A DNA stretch of 64,000 bases, taken from contig NZ_CM001373.1 of assembly GCF_000236165.1 (NCBI RefSeq), positions 2,029,893-2,093,892 on the forward strand. The letters are read 5' to 3'. This DNA comes from Fluoribacter dumoffii NY 23. Its GTDB lineage: Bacteria; Pseudomonadota; Gammaproteobacteria; Legionellales; Legionellaceae. The notes under the pieces are model-generated. The model worked only from the letters and a program-made list of their open reading frames with translations, was not told the DNA's origin and made no database searches. How positions within the stretch are numbered: position 1 is the stretch's first letter; each line of letters opens with the position of its first letter. The position numbers and the translations under genes were made by a program. Shown here piece after piece: positions 17,948-28,328 of the stretch.

Positions 17948-18892
17948 ATGAGTCAATTGAATATTATTTTTGCTGGAACACCAGAATTTGGTTTGCCCTG
18001 TCTTGATGCCTTACTGCACTCAACACATCATATTCAAGCCATTTATACCCAACCCGACCGCCCTGCCGGACGCGGTCGAAAGTTGCAGGCTTCCGCAGTT
18101 AAAGAATGGGCAGTATCACATCAAATCCCCGTCTACCAACCCCAGAATTTTAAAAATCCTGAAGCAATTTCTGAACTTGCCGCCTTAAAACCGGATGTTA
18201 TGGTTGTTATTGCCTATGGGTTAATCCTGCCGAAAGCAGTTCTTGAAATTCCACGCCTGGGCTGTATCAACGTACATGCTTCCTTGTTACCCCGCTGGCG
18301 TGGGGCCTCTCCCATTCAATCTGCCATTCTTCATGGGGATAAGGAAACGGGAGTTACCATTATGCAAATGGATGCCGGCATGGACACAGGAGCGATGCTT
18401 CGCAAGGTAATTTGCCCCATAAGCGCCTCGGAAACTGCCCAAAGTTTACATGACAAGCTGGCCCAGATCTCCGCCGAACCTTTATTGCAAACCTTGAATG
18501 AACTCGCCGCGCAAACCCTCCACCCAGAAATCCAAAATGATGAATTAGCGACCTATGCCAAGAAAATCAATAAAGAAGATGCCCTCATTAACTGGCATGA
18601 CGCCGCTGGAGAAATCGACTGCAAAATTCGTGCGTTTAATCCCTGGCCGATCGCTTATACCGCTTTGCATGAAGAAATTTTGCGTATCCACAAGGCACAG
18701 GTAGTTTCATTGGAAACAAAGCAAGTTCCAGGCACCGTGATTGACATCGATAAAAAAGGACTGGTGGTTGCAACGGGCGATCAGGGTTTGCTTATAGAAA
18801 AAATCCAGTTTCCGGGAGGCAAGGTGATTTCTATTGCTGACTGGTTAAACTCTTCTAAATCGACGCTGCATACAGGGTATGTATTTCAATGA
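17948..18892 (+). CDS. fmt: Methionyl-tRNA formyltransferase
   Basis: The enzyme formylates initiator Met-tRNA. In the 314 residues, the catalytic core shows [10 protein letters not shown] at the start, [20 protein letters not shown] with the Asn and His of the active site, and [11 protein letters not shown] with the catalytic Asp. The C-terminal domain has the beta-barrel tRNA-binding fold expected. Its stop overlaps the start of rsmB by four bases. Confidence 0.97.
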   Translation: MSQLNIIFAGTPEFGLPCLDALLHSTHHIQAIYTQPDRPAGRGRKLQASAVKEWAVSHQIPVYQPQNFKNPEAISELAALKPDVMVVIAYGLILPKAVLEIPRLGCINVHASLLPRWRGASPIQSAILHGDKETGVTIMQMDAGMDTGAMLRKVICPISASETAQSLHDKLAQISAEPLLQTLNELAAQTLHPEIQNDELATYAKKINKEDALINWHDAAGEIDCKIRAFNPWPIAYTALHEEILRIHKAQVVSLETKQVPGTVIDIDKKGLVVATGDQGLLIEKIQFPGGKVISIADWLNSSKSTLHTGYVFQ

Positions 18893-20175
18893 ATAAGAAC
18901 GAGCGACTGCATGCCTTAAAAATTTTAACCTGTTTACTGACCGAAAAATCATCCTTATCCCAACTGATGACACCTACTGCCGAAGTATCGCCAATGACCA
19001 AAGAGATATGCTTCGGGGTTTGTCGTCATTATTTTCGTCTGCAAGCCATAGCAGGATATTTGGTGCAAAAAAAGCCCAAAGAAATCGAAGTATGGGTGGC
19101 TTTGCTTATAGGGATTTATCAATTACATTACATGCAGCAACCTGATTATGCGGTAGTTCAGGAAACTGTGGCATTGCTTGGAAAAATTAAAAAGACTTGG
19201 GCCAAAGGGTTGGTAAATGCCGTTTTACGCAATTTCTGCCGTCAACACGAAGAAATTTTACAGCGCCTGAACCAGGATCCTCAATTTGTTTATGGCCAAC
19301 CGCAGTGGTTGCTGAACCGCTTGCAAAAAAATTGGCCCAGGGATTGGCAGGCAATAGCCCATGCAAATGATGAACGCCCGCCTATGGTGTTACGGGTTAA
19401 TATCCAAAAAAACTCACTTGCTGAATATTTAAACATATTAAAGGCACAGGGTATTGCAGCCGAAGCTCATCCGGTTGCCCCTGAAGGAATTATCTTAGCC
19501 ACTCCCTGTGATGTCCACCAACTGCCGGGCTTTGCCGAAGGATGGGTTTCAGTGCAAGATGGCGCCGCACAGTTAGCTGCATCCTTATTGTCGCTAAAAC
19601 CCGGTTTACGCCTTCTTGATGCCTGTTGTGCGCCCGGAGGAAAGACCTGCCATATTCTGGAACAAGAACCCAATCTGGCAACATGCATTGCTTTAGACGT
19701 AGATGAACGACGGTTGCAACGGGTTCAGGATAATTTAAACCGGCTTGGCTTGCACGCAACGTTGAAGCAAGGCGATGCCTTAACGCCCTCTGTTTGGTGG
19801 GATGGCCAACCCTTTGATCGTATTTTGCTCGATGCCCCCTGCTCTGCAACAGGCGTCATTCGCCGCCATTCAGATATTAAATTATTACGCAATGATGAAG
19901 AAATTGATAAGATAATTCATATCCAGCAGGAGATGCTGGAGTGTTTATGGGCTTTGCTGGCCAAGGGAGGCTTACTGGTCTATGCCACCTGCTCGGTAAT
20001 GTCTGAGGAAAATGAACAACAAATTGCACATTTTGTGGCGAATCATCCAGACTGTACGATAATAAAAGAACCTTGGGCTTGGGGGCGTGCAACAGAGCAC
20101 GGCCAACAAATTTTACCAGGAGAGCAAAGTATGGACGGATTTTTTTATGCCGTATTACTTAAGGATAGAAAATGA
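18889..20175 (+). CDS. rsmB: 16S rRNA (cytosine-967-C5)-methyltransferase
   Basis: The 428-residue protein has a NusB-like RNA-binding domain (residues about 1-140) and a Rossmann methyltransferase domain. Binding of S-adenosylmethionine is shown by [16 protein letters not shown]. The two catalytic cysteines sit in [14 protein letters not shown] and [13 protein letters not shown]. The gene is in the standard def-fmt-rsmB order and overlaps the genes on both sides by four bases. Confidence 0.96.
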   Translation: MNKNERLHALKILTCLLTEKSSLSQLMTPTAEVSPMTKEICFGVCRHYFRLQAIAGYLVQKKPKEIEVWVALLIGIYQLHYMQQPDYAVVQETVALLGKIKKTWAKGLVNAVLRNFCRQHEEILQRLNQDPQFVYGQPQWLLNRLQKNWPRDWQAIAHANDERPPMVLRVNIQKNSLAEYLNILKAQGIAAEAHPVAPEGIILATPCDVHQLPGFAEGWVSVQDGAAQLAASLLSLKPGLRLLDACCAPGGKTCHILEQEPNLATCIALDVDERRLQRVQDNLNRLGLHATLKQGDALTPSVWWDGQPFDRILLDAPCSATGVIRRHSDIKLLRNDEEIDKIIHIQQEMLECLWALLAKGGLLVYATCSVMSEENEQQIAHFVANHPDCTIIKEPWAWGRATEHGQQILPGEQSMDGFFYAVLLKDRK

Positions 20176-20927
20176 CAATAAACTGGCCCTTAATTACTGT
20201 TTTATTTATTTTGTCCATCCCCGGTGTAACCATTGCAATAAAACGTTTAATCTTTTTTTTATTATCCGATAATTCTGACGCATTAAAAAAACGCATAAGC
20301 GGTTTTGCCATTTTACAAACTTTGTTTATGGTTTTTATATTGAGCCTGGCAGGAACAATATTGTCTAAAAGCACAGGGTTGGGAGACCCTATACTTGAAG
20401 GCCTGCTGCAAGGTACTGCAGGGGGAAGTGCCCTGATTCCTGTATTACTGCCCACCCTTATCTATGGCTTATGCGGGTTATTAGTATTTTTGGTTCTTTA
20501 TTATGGTGTGTTTGCACGCATCCTGGATAAAAAGAGTATGGAAGTCATGTCTAAAATCCGCAAGACCCTGGGGGTTGATGGCTGCGCCCTTTATGGAGGC
20601 GTGGTCGAGGAAATCATTGCCCGTTGGGGATTAATGAATCTCGCTACTTTTTTTGCTTTGCTCTTTACCAAGCAATACCCCAACTTGATTATATGGATGT
20701 CCATTCTCATCAGCGGACTGGTATTTGCTGTCACCCAAATTCCTGTTTACCTTGCTGCTGGCGGCAGCTCAAACCGGCACTTTATTTACTCCGTGCTTCT
20801 CCTTAGCTTGTATCAATCATTACTTTTTGGATATGTGTTTTGGCAATATGGAATTATTACTGCAATATTGGCACATATGGTGTTCCATTTAGGATGGGCA
20901 GCATTCGAAAGCGTAAAAAAACTGTAA
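20172..20927 (+). CDS. CPBP family intramembrane protease-like protein
   Basis: The 251-residue protein has about seven hydrophobic segments. The Abi/CAAX (CPBP) motif 1 is seen as VVEEIIARWGLMN (EExxxR). Motif 3-like HMVFHLGWAAF lies at the C-terminus. The usual FxxxH of motif 2 reads LVFAVTQIP, with Gln where His is expected, so catalysis is uncertain. It is translationally coupled to rsmB, which is not a widespread arrangement. The substrate is unknown. Confidence 0.75.
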   Translation: MTINWPLITVLFILSIPGVTIAIKRLIFFLLSDNSDALKKRISGFAILQTLFMVFILSLAGTILSKSTGLGDPILEGLLQGTAGGSALIPVLLPTLIYGLCGLLVFLVLYYGVFARILDKKSMEVMSKIRKTLGVDGCALYGGVVEEIIARWGLMNLATFFALLFTKQYPNLIIWMSILISGLVFAVTQIPVYLAAGGSSNRHFIYSVLLLSLYQSLLFGYVFWQYGIITAILAHMVFHLGWAAFESVKKL

Positions 20928-21006
20928 AGCTACTCCCCCTTAATCTTGTCTTAACCTTGATCTTTTATCCTACAAGGGAAAGTATTCAAAGTCAGGGGGG
21001 TAGGAC

Positions 21007-21504
21007 ATGGCCACTTCAAGTAATGAATTTGCTGCTTTGGTAAATCAATTGCACAAATCACCTAATGATCCCGTTTTAAAGCAAGCCATAGTCCAACATT
21101 TACCTAAAATGATGGCTCTGGCACAGGATAATCCTTTGGCCTTATATCACCTGGCCCATATTTATCCGCCCACTTCTTCCCAGTACCAACAAACCATGCG
21201 TCAATCTGCAAATTTAGGGTGTACGAATGCCATGCTGGTGATGATGCACATATTGGGAAAAGCAAATGATGTGAACGACTTGAAAAAAGCAGTACATTAT
21301 TTGACGATGATTAACAAATCAAACGATTCCTACATCAAGGAACAAGCCAAAGCATTACTTGATGAATATCCTCAGTTAGCTAAAGTAGCCAACGAGCAAG
21401 CGAAGACCCACATAAGTTATGGCCTCGCCCATCGCTTCTTTACCCCTCAACGGGAAAAAGAAGAATCAATGGAGCTGCAGCATGCTGTGGCGTGTAACGC
21501 TTAA
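21007..21504 (+). CDS. Hypothetical helical-repeat protein
   Basis: The 165-residue cytoplasmic protein has a helical pattern with LYHLAHIYPPTSSQYQQTM and ANLGCTNAMLVMMHILGKAN, resembling Sel1 or TPR repeats. GGGGGGT lies just upstream of the start as a strong ribosome site. No enzyme motif is visible. It converges on the DUF1704 gene. Confidence 0.65.
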   Translation: MATSSNEFAALVNQLHKSPNDPVLKQAIVQHLPKMMALAQDNPLALYHLAHIYPPTSSQYQQTMRQSANLGCTNAMLVMMHILGKANDVNDLKKAVHYLTMINKSNDSYIKEQAKALLDEYPQLAKVANEQAKTHISYGLAHRFFTPQREKEESMELQHAVACNA

Positions 21505-21514
21505 ATAGAGACAA

Positions 21515-21548
21515 GTCCCGGGCATGGCGCAAGCCTTACCCCGGGTTA
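21515..21548. repeat. REP-like CCCGGG palindrome
   Basis: CCCGGGC and CCCCGGG bracket a GC-rich core ending in AAGCC between two convergent genes. It is a degenerate member of the family of CCCGGGT palindromes in this window. Confidence 0.4.
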
Positions 21549-21568
21549 CACAATCGCTAAACTAAAAC

Positions 21569-22861
21569 TTATACAATTAAAAAGCGGAAATTCTTCTGGA
21601 TCTCGTTCAAATCGAACTGATTTAAATATAATGAAAAACTCATCCATGCACTTAAAGCCGCCAAATCCTGAAACGGAGGCGGAAGATAGACAGGATTGGT
21701 TAAAACTCCCCGCTCTTTTAATTCCGTGAGTAAAGGCAAATCGTCCAAAACCAATTTACCGGTAAATAACAAAGGTATGGACTCCACATGCTTTTTGCTG
21801 ATTGCAAAACGGATGTAATTATAAATCAATACAAAACCCTTGGCGTAGGATAAATCCTTGGTAAAAGGACCACCCGTGGGGGTACTTCCCCGAAACACAC
21901 GCACTGACTGATTGTAACTGTCTTCTTCACTTAAACCGCAATCCATAAAATAGTTATAAATATCGAGAAAGTCTGCCCCTTGCGTCACCATGTCCAGAGC
22001 AATTACACGGTTGGTAATCTTGAGCATACGGCTAGGGTACGAAGAAAAAGTGACTACTTCGGTAATTACAGCTAGACCCTCTTGGATAACACTACTGGAG
22101 GGAGAACCCTTGGAGAGAAAAAAGCAATTGGGTTGCATTGAGCCATTCAAGGTGGTCCCCACGTGAACCCACCCTTCATGGACCTCCAGATAACGAAGGT
22201 CGCGATCACTAAACATGGCTTGTTGACTTAATTTTATATTATCCGCACCGGCTGATGCATCCGCGATCATTTCATCACTGACCATTACAGTCACTTTACC
22301 CGGATGTTTATCGAAAAATTGTCCCAAACGGGCCTGTAAAATTTCCTGGGCTTGCTGGGGCGTATGGCGTTTGACATCAGCTTCCGATTGCAATTGCACA
22401 CTAAGCCCCGATAACACATCAAAAAGCAAAGTACCCATCTCCGACATGCGGGGCCCACCGGCATAGAATACATCATTCGGGCTGCCATACAATTCCATCG
22501 CCAACTCGGAAAATGCAGGGGTGCCGCGCGCAGCCAACATTTGTGTGGCGCGGCTGTATTCCTCACACTGACGGCGGATTAAACGGGTTAAGGTAGAATA
22601 TTGACCCAATTGATTCTGGGTATCGCGCAAAATAATACGAAATTCTTCCTGCTTTTCATGAACGTCGAAAGGCAGTGGTTTTTTTTCGTAATATTCCTTA
22701 TCGACCGGGGGAAGTTTTTTTCCTTTATTTTTAAAAAAATCCCTTTTTATGGTTTCATCCCATTTAATACTATCAAGAATCCTGATTTTGCGTTGCGCTT
22801 CCACAATACGCTGTGATAATTCCTGTACAATAAGCAATTCAGCTGATTCTGATGGTGTCAT
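21569..22861 (-). CDS. DUF1704 (QEGLA motif) metalloprotease-like protein
   Basis: The 430-residue protein carries HEGWVH (His228, Glu229, His233), a HExxxH zinc motif, and VIQEGLAVITE (259-268), the QEGLA motif that names the bacterial family (flavohaemoglobin expression-modulating). The family also includes eukaryotic MATCAP tubulin tyrosine carboxypeptidases, which use the same HExxxH site. A peptidase activity here is therefore inferred from homology; the substrate is unknown. There is no signal peptide. It lies eleven bases behind the bamC-like gene in a dapA operon. Confidence 0.8.
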   Translation of the reverse strand: MTPSESAELLIVQELSQRIVEAQRKIRILDSIKWDETIKRDFFKNKGKKLPPVDKEYYEKKPLPFDVHEKQEEFRIILRDTQNQLGQYSTLTRLIRRQCEEYSRATQMLAARGTPAFSELAMELYGSPNDVFYAGGPRMSEMGTLLFDVLSGLSVQLQSEADVKRHTPQQAQEILQARLGQFFDKHPGKVTVMVSDEMIADASAGADNIKLSQQAMFSDRDLRYLEVHEGWVHVGTTLNGSMQPNCFFLSKGSPSSSVIQEGLAVITEVVTFSSYPSRMLKITNRVIALDMVTQGADFLDIYNYFMDCGLSEEDSYNQSVRVFRGSTPTGGPFTKDLSYAKGFVLIYNYIRFAISKKHVESIPLLFTGKLVLDDLPLLTELKERGVLTNPVYLPPPFQDLAALSAWMSFSLYLNQFDLNEIQKNFRFLIV

Positions 22862-22872
22862 AATAAATCCCC

Positions 22873-23085
22873 CTAGGATACAGGTGGTTCGATACTCACA
22901 CGTGCATCTTGGTTCTGTTGAGGCAAGTCATAAAAATTACTAATATTCGCTCTCGTTAACGGAGGCGGCACTTCTAAAGAAGGTCCATTAGCACTGCCCA
23001 AGTAAAGATTTTCACCATTACTGGCATAACGACTACACCCGGATAGCGCGAGCGCAAAAAAAACAATAAAACACAACTTTTTCAC
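22873..23085 (-). CDS. Short BamC/NlpB-like lipoprotein
   Basis: The 70-residue product has a lipobox (FALALSGC, Cys17). Its remainder resembles the unstructured N-terminal tail of BamC, with YASNGENLYLGS and a LEVPPPLT segment. BamC is normally encoded directly after dapA, as here, but has about 340 residues including two helix-grip domains, which are absent. No frameshifted remainder follows, because the DUF1704 gene begins eleven bases later. It is best read as a minimal BamC tail rather than a pseudogene. Confidence 0.7.
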   Translation of the reverse strand: MKKLCFIVFFALALSGCSRYASNGENLYLGSANGPSLEVPPPLTRANISNFYDLPQQNQDARVSIEPPVS

Positions 23086-23958
23086 TTAAATCAACTCCAA
23101 ACTCTTCATCGCCTTTTCCAGCGGCTCATGAAACTCTTTAGATAAACACGTCAACGGCATTCTTAATTCATTCTCCATTAACCCCATTTGGTTTGCTGCC
23201 CATTTTATTGCAATTGGATTGGTTTCAACAAACAATAATTCATACAGAGGTGCAAGCTGCTCATTTAAACGCAAACATGCAGCATGATCCCCATCTAAAG
23301 CCGAATCACATAATTTGGCCATAAATTTGGGAACCACATTCGCTGCCGCTGAAATATTTCCCTTCGCCCCAGCCAACATCCACGATGCTGCAGTAAAATC
23401 ATCACCACTAAACACATCGATACTGCCTTCTGAAAGGCGTAAAATTTGCTGTAAGCGAGTCATTTGTCCGGTGGCGTCTTTTATCCCCACAATATTGGAA
23501 ATCTTGGCAAGCCGGGCTACTGTTTCGGGCAACATGTCACATGCCGTTCTCGTGGGCACATTATAAAGAATAATCGGGATTGCCACTTCCTTGGCTATTT
23601 GGCTGTAATGCAAAAACAATCCTTCTTGAGTAGGCCTGATGTATGCAGGAGTCATAATTAATGCAGCATGAGCACCATATTCCATAGCTTCCTGGGTGAG
23701 TTGGATGCAATCACGTGTTGCATTCATTCCGGTGCCCGCAATAACAGGAATACGTTCTTTTGATTGCTCTATTACCGTTTTAATGACCAGTAATTTTTCT
23801 TCATGAGATAAAGTACCTGATTCCCCGGTGGAACCTGCTGCAACAAGGCCATGGCTACCCATTTCGATATGGTATTCAACCAGTTCACGCAACCGTGGTA
23901 CATCAACCTCATCATTCTTCATGGGTGTTAATAAAGCAACAATGCTTCCTTTAAACAT
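23086..23958 (-). CDS. dapA: 4-hydroxy-tetrahydrodipicolinate synthase
   Basis: DapA condenses pyruvate and aspartate semialdehyde, the first step of the diaminopimelate and lysine branch. The 290 residues include [16 protein letters not shown], the tyrosine region [14 protein letters not shown], and IVGIKDATG with the Schiff-base lysine. The length is typical. Its stop abuts the start of the bamC-like gene with no spacer. Confidence 0.97.
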   Translation of the reverse strand: MFKGSIVALLTPMKNDEVDVPRLRELVEYHIEMGSHGLVAAGSTGESGTLSHEEKLLVIKTVIEQSKERIPVIAGTGMNATRDCIQLTQEAMEYGAHAALIMTPAYIRPTQEGLFLHYSQIAKEVAIPIILYNVPTRTACDMLPETVARLAKISNIVGIKDATGQMTRLQQILRLSEGSIDVFSGDDFTAASWMLAGAKGNISAAANVVPKFMAKLCDSALDGDHAACLRLNEQLAPLYELLFVETNPIAIKWAANQMGLMENELRMPLTCLSKEFHEPLEKAMKSLELI

Positions 23959-24074
23959 ATTATCCCCTGTTCTTTTTTTTATTATTACTAATACTACTGG
24001 AAAAAGAGGGTCAGAGTAAAATCTGATCTTGAAAAAGCAATCAGCAAAAATAAATTATGGGCACAAATTTGACA

Positions 24075-24096
24075 CTTAATATTTTTTTTGTACTAA
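24075..24096 (+). promoter_or_regulatory. Possible PmrA-type half site and promoter
   Basis: CTTAATATT (24075-24083) is followed by a T-run and TACTAA at 24091. The layout is base for base that of the two PmrA boxes at 49404 and 49491, where TATAAT starts 16 bases after the same C. The upstream half (24064-24072, CAAATTTGA) is poor, so control by PmrA is only possible. Confidence 0.35.
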
Positions 24097-24191
24097 AATC
24101 ATAGTGAGATGAAGAAATCAGGATTTTCTGAACATAGGCAATTGCTGTAAGCATGCAGAAATTCCTGGAGAACCACAAAAGGGAGTTCACT

Positions 24192-24458
24192 ATGAAAAAA
24201 ATTATCGCTCCATTATTTTTTATCGGTCTGTCAGCATTCATGCTTGGGGGTTGCACCAACACCGAAGTAGGTACTGGTGTCGGCGGTGCTGCTGGGGCTG
24301 GTATTGGATATGCAGTCAGCGGAGGCAGCGCTGTGGGAACAGTAATCGGTGCTGGAGCTGGTGCCCTGGTAGGGAATGCAATTGGACGAGAACAAGACAG
24401 AAGATCCTATTACCACCATCGCCATTATCGTCCTGGTTATAATTATTACTATTATTAA
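24192..24458 (+). CDS. Glycine-zipper lipoprotein
   Basis: The ATG at 24192 with GGGAG upstream gives 88 residues; the in-frame ATG at 24153 has no ribosome site. The lipoprotein signal ends FMLGGC (Cys20). A glycine-zipper segment follows (VGGAAGAGIGYAVSGG, then VIGAGAGALVGNAIG), as in OsmB/SlyB-type outer membrane lipoproteins. The tail is rich in Tyr, His and Arg. It is probably an envelope stress protein, possibly under a PmrA-like promoter. Confidence 0.85.
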   Translation: MKKIIAPLFFIGLSAFMLGGCTNTEVGTGVGGAAGAGIGYAVSGGSAVGTVIGAGAGALVGNAIGREQDRRSYYHHRHYRPGYNYYYY

Positions 24459-24472
24459 TTTATAACCAAATA

Positions 24473-24509
24473 AAAAACACCCTTAATCTTTATAGATAAG
24501 GGTGTTTTT
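24473..24509 (+). terminator. Rho-independent terminator
   Basis: AAAAACACCCTTA (24473-24485) pairs perfectly with TAAGGGTGTTTTT (24497-24509) around an 11-base loop, 15 bases past the lipoprotein stop. Confidence 0.9.
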
Positions 24510-24697
24510 ATTTTATGAATATTCAGCTTTAGTAAATATTTGCATTGAAGAATTAAAAACACTAGAAACATCTTTTAGAAAAAAATTATTTAATTTAAGG
24601 CAATATCAAATTTCCATTGCTATACTTTTTAAAGAATTTCAAGATTAATCCTAAGCGATTGATCATTAAATCAAAAAATAATACAAGGATGGTGATC

Positions 24698-25480
24698 ATG
24701 CGTTTAAAAAATAAAGTAGCAATAGTTACAGGCGCTGCCAGTGGAATAGGTAAAGAAATTGCTCTTGTCTATGCCAAGGAGGGAGCTAAAGTTGCCATCG
24801 CCGATCTGAATCTCGATCAAGCCAAAGAGGCGGCCGAAGAGATAAAATCCAAAGGTGGAGACGCTATGGCAGTTGCCATGAATGTCACCAATGAGGAAGA
24901 GGTCGATAATGGTGTTGATGAGGTAGCCAAACACTTTGGCGGTGTGGATGTGATGGTCAGCAATGCCGGAATCCAAATTATCAGCCCCGTAGATCAGCTG
25001 GCTTTTTCCGATTGGAAAAAACTAATAGCAATTCAATTGGACGGTGCATTCCTCACCACCCGCGCCGCGTTAAAACATATGTATGCTTCAGGTAAAGGGG
25101 GAAGCATCATTTATATGGGTTCAGTGCATTCCAAAGAAGCGTCTAAATTAAAAGCCCCTTATGTGACTGCAAAACACGGTTTAATTGGCTTGTGTAAAGT
25201 GGTTGCCAAGGAAGGAGCTGCCCATAATGTACGGGCTAATGTCATTTGTCCAGGGTTTGTACGCACCCCGCTGGTTGACAAACAAATCCCCGAACAAGCT
25301 AAAGAATTGGGAATCACTGAAGAGCAAGTGATCAAAAATGTCATGCTAAAAGATACCGTTGATGGGGAATTCACCACTACGGATGATGTAGCACAAACTG
25401 CGTTATTTTTTGCTTCGTTTGAATCCAATGCCCTGACAGGTCAATCGCTTATTGTAAGTCATGGGTGGTTTATGGAGTAA
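24698..25480 (+). CDS. bdhA: 3-hydroxybutyrate dehydrogenase
   Basis: The ATG at 24698 with AAGGA eight bases upstream gives 260 residues. It is a classical [11 protein letters not shown] (11-18) binds NAD, NAG lies in VSNAGIQ, and the catalytic residues are the Ser of YMGSVHS and YVTAK. The end [12 protein letters not shown] is typical of 3-hydroxybutyrate dehydrogenases. The enzyme interconverts 3-hydroxybutyrate and acetoacetate during polyhydroxybutyrate use. It heads an operon with a patatin and acetoacetate decarboxylase. From memory, a bdhA-patD pair in L. pneumophila is needed for amoeba infection. Confidence 0.93.
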   Translation: MRLKNKVAIVTGAASGIGKEIALVYAKEGAKVAIADLNLDQAKEAAEEIKSKGGDAMAVAMNVTNEEEVDNGVDEVAKHFGGVDVMVSNAGIQIISPVDQLAFSDWKKLIAIQLDGAFLTTRAALKHMYASGKGGSIIYMGSVHSKEASKLKAPYVTAKHGLIGLCKVVAKEGAAHNVRANVICPGFVRTPLVDKQIPEQAKELGITEEQVIKNVMLKDTVDGEFTTTDDVAQTALFFASFESNALTGQSLIVSHGWFME

Positions 25481-25485
25481 TTTCT

Positions 25486-26649
25486 ATGCCTCCGACAAAA
25501 AAAACTAAATTGAGGGAGCACCCTCGCCACATTGCCTGCTGTTTTCAAGGGGGAGGCGCTTTAGGCGCCTATCAGGTGGGAGTGGTTCATGCCCTGGATG
25601 AGGCGGGTTATGATCCTACCTGGTTTGCCGGCACTTCTATAGGAGCAATAAATGCTGCTATTGCGGCGGGCAATCCACCTGGAGTACGCATTGAAAAAAT
25701 GTATCAATTTTGGGAGACCATCGCCACCCCATCCTTAATACAAAGCAACATCTTTCCTGACGATGATGAAAGTCGAAAAATAGAACATTTTTTCTCTGCT
25801 CAATCCGCTTTACTTTTTGGCCAGCCTGGTTTTTTTACACCGCGTTTTCCACCTCTGTTTCTAGGATACTATGACAAGCCGGATTCTTTGAGTTTTTACG
25901 ATACCAAGGAACTTAGATCCACCTTGGAACAGTTTATTGATTTCGATCGCCTCAATTCCAATGAAACCCGCATCAGTATTGGGGCCGTTGAAGTCTGTTC
26001 CGGGGCGATGAGATATTTTGATTCGCAGGAGATGAAAATTGGACCTGAACATATTATGGCCAGTGGGGCATTACCGCCTGGTTTTCCTGCCATAGAGATT
26101 GAAGGGGAATATTATTGGGATGGTGGTATTTCCAGTAACTCTCCAGCAAGTTACGTACTCTCCGTAAATCGATGTCCGCGAAAATTACTCTGTTTTGCAA
26201 TTCATTTATTTGACTCGTTTGGCTTGTACCCCACATCGTTTGACGCCGTGTTAAAGCGCAAAAAAGACATTGAGTACTCCAGCCATTTTGCGCATACCAT
26301 TGAAATGTATCAGCAGATTCATGCGTTAAAAAACGCCATCCATATCCTTTCCCATTATGTTCCTGAAGAAGAAAAAGGAAATCCGGATTTAAAACTCTGC
26401 ATCGCCCGGGGACATCAGTCTACAGTGTCCGTAGTTCGATTTTTATATGAATACGATGATACTGAGTTTTCCTCGAAAGATTATGAGTTTTCTAAAAAAA
26501 GCATCATGGAACGTATCAAACATGGGTACATTGCTGGAAAGAAAGCCGTTAAAAAATCGCCCTGGAATAAACCCGTCCCTCGAACTCTGGGCATTGCTGT
26601 ATACGATATGGCGGCTAACAAACATCTAAAAGAGGAGCCTGAAAAATGA
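25486..26649 (+). CDS. patD: Patatin-like phospholipase PatD
   Basis: The ATG five bases after the bdhA stop, with GGAG upstream, gives 387 residues. The oxyanion motif is [13 protein letters not shown], the nucleophile elbow is GTSIGA (Gly-x-Ser-x-Gly), and the catalytic Asp lies in [10 protein letters not shown]. Patatins hydrolyse acyl esters of phospholipids. A position between bdhA and acetoacetate decarboxylase suggests a link to lipid or PHB turnover. The symbol follows the known Legionella bdhA-patD pair and rests on context. Confidence 0.88.
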   Translation: MPPTKKTKLREHPRHIACCFQGGGALGAYQVGVVHALDEAGYDPTWFAGTSIGAINAAIAAGNPPGVRIEKMYQFWETIATPSLIQSNIFPDDDESRKIEHFFSAQSALLFGQPGFFTPRFPPLFLGYYDKPDSLSFYDTKELRSTLEQFIDFDRLNSNETRISIGAVEVCSGAMRYFDSQEMKIGPEHIMASGALPPGFPAIEIEGEYYWDGGISSNSPASYVLSVNRCPRKLLCFAIHLFDSFGLYPTSFDAVLKRKKDIEYSSHFAHTIEMYQQIHALKNAIHILSHYVPEEEKGNPDLKLCIARGHQSTVSVVRFLYEYDDTEFSSKDYEFSKKSIMERIKHGYIAGKKAVKKSPWNKPVPRTLGIAVYDMAANKHLKEEPEK

Positions 26650-27383
26650 AAGAATCAGAAGTAGTGAAAAAAGCATTCGCTATGCCACTCGTCAGCCCAG
26701 CTTATCCTCGTGGACCATATCGATTTATCAATAGAGAATTCTTAACGATCACTTATGAAACGGATATGGATCTGCTGCGGGAAATAGTCCCTGAACCCTT
26801 GGAAGTAGTAGAGCCTTTGGTCAAATTTGAATTCATTCGCATGCCTGATTCCACGGGCTTTGGTGATTATACGGAATCAGGACAAGTAATCCCTGTACGC
26901 TATAAGGGTAAAATGGGAAGTTACTCCCATGCCATGTTTCTGGATGATCTTCCTCCCATTGCAGGGGGCCGTGAAATTTGGGGATTTCCCAAAAAGTTAG
27001 CGCAACCCAAGCTGGAAGTAGTGCATGAAACCCTTTTAGGTACTTTGGAATATGGACCTTTTCGTATAGCCACAGCAACAATGGGTTATAAATATGAAGC
27101 CCTCGATAATAAAAAAGTTGCCGAAACAATGAGTTCCCCGAACTATCTGTTAAAGATAATTCCCCATGTTGATGGAAGCGTCAGAATCTGTGAATTGGTA
27201 GAGTATTATCTTGAAGATGTGGTGATCAAAGGAGCATGGAAAGGGCCCGCTCAATTGCAATTAGAACCCCATGCCTTGGCTCCTGTAGCGGATCTTCCTA
27301 TTCGAAAAATAATAAATGGCGTCCATTTATTAACTGATCTTACCTTGCCTTATGGTCGCGTAGTTCACGATTATTTAAAATAA
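26646..27383 (+). CDS. adc: Acetoacetate decarboxylase
   Basis: The 245-residue protein has the active-site region [17 protein letters not shown]; the first Lys of FPKK aligns with the Schiff-base lysine of the clostridial enzyme. [21 protein letters not shown] is also typical. It converts acetoacetate to acetone and CO2, taking the product of BdhA. The start overlaps the patD stop by four bases and has GAGGAG upstream. Confidence 0.92.
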   Translation: MKESEVVKKAFAMPLVSPAYPRGPYRFINREFLTITYETDMDLLREIVPEPLEVVEPLVKFEFIRMPDSTGFGDYTESGQVIPVRYKGKMGSYSHAMFLDDLPPIAGGREIWGFPKKLAQPKLEVVHETLLGTLEYGPFRIATATMGYKYEALDNKKVAETMSSPNYLLKIIPHVDGSVRICELVEYYLEDVVIKGAWKGPAQLQLEPHALAPVADLPIRKIINGVHLLTDLTLPYGRVVHDYLK

Positions 27384-27404
27384 AGGCTTGGAGACCACTT
27401 AAAA

Positions 27405-28316
27405 ATGCTAATTCTTATAGGCTATGTAGTCATATTACTCTGTGTTTTTGGCGGATTTGCCCTTGGGGGCGGCCATCTCAAAGCAGTTTTTCAACCGATT
27501 GAGCTGCTCATTATAGCGGGAGCAGCCATCGGTTCATTAATTGTTGCGAACAGCGCTTCTGTACTAAAAGCTCTGTTAAAGGCGATACCTAAAGTCTTTC
27601 GCGGTGAAAAATCGGTCAAGGAGAATTACAGTAATTTGTTAGGATTGTTGTACAATCTTTTGAATAAAGCACGCCAACAAGGATTAATGTCCCTGGAAAC
27701 AGACATTGAATTACCTGAAGAAAGCCCTATTTTCAATGCTTATCCCTCACTGATGAAAAATCATCACGTTATTGAGTTTATTTGCGATTATTTAAGGTTG
27801 ATCATTACTTCAAACCTGCAACCGTTCCAACTTGAAGCCTTGATTGACATGGAAATTGAATCCCATCATGAGGAGGAAATGATCCCGGCTAATGCCTTGT
27901 CGAAACTGGCTGATGCCATGCCGGCCTTTGGTATCGTGGCGGCAGTTCTTGGAGTGGTCCATACCATGGAATCAATCAATTTACCCCCACCAGAACTGGG
28001 AGTACTGATTGCCCATGCACTTGTTGGAACTTTTTTGGGTATTTTAATTGGTTATGGATTCGTAGGTCCTGTCGCATCGGCCATGGAACATCAGGCTAAT
28101 CAAACCCAGTTGATGCTGTATTGCATCAAAGCAACAATACTGGCTAGTTTGCACAATAATCCTCCCATTATTGCAGTAGAATTTGGGCGAAAAGTATTGT
28201 TCTCCGCACAACGTCCCTCATTTTCACAACTTAATGAAGAAATTAAAAACTTCAAACCAGCAGCCTCTTCATCGCGCTCCGAGGAGAATAATGCTGCCGA
28301 ACCTACCCCGAGTTAA
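27405..28316 (+). CDS. motA: Flagellar motor stator protein MotA
   Basis: The 303-residue inner membrane protein opens LILIGYVVILLCVFGGFALGGGHL. It has the PAFGIVAAVLGVVHTM segment (transmembrane helix 3) and ALVGTFLGILIGYGFVGP (helix 4), both hallmarks of MotA. The cytoplasmic loop carries charged residues for contact with FliG. It pairs with motB 12 bases downstream. Ion specificity cannot be told with certainty. It lies only 21 bases after adc, so it may be co-transcribed with the bdhA operon. Confidence 0.93.
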   Translation: MLILIGYVVILLCVFGGFALGGGHLKAVFQPIELLIIAGAAIGSLIVANSASVLKALLKAIPKVFRGEKSVKENYSNLLGLLYNLLNKARQQGLMSLETDIELPEESPIFNAYPSLMKNHHVIEFICDYLRLIITSNLQPFQLEALIDMEIESHHEEEMIPANALSKLADAMPAFGIVAAVLGVVHTMESINLPPPELGVLIAHALVGTFLGILIGYGFVGPVASAMEHQANQTQLMLYCIKATILASLHNNPPIIAVEFGRKVLFSAQRPSFSQLNEEIKNFKPAASSSRSEENNAAEPTPS

Positions 28317-28328
28317 TGAGGTTACAGC

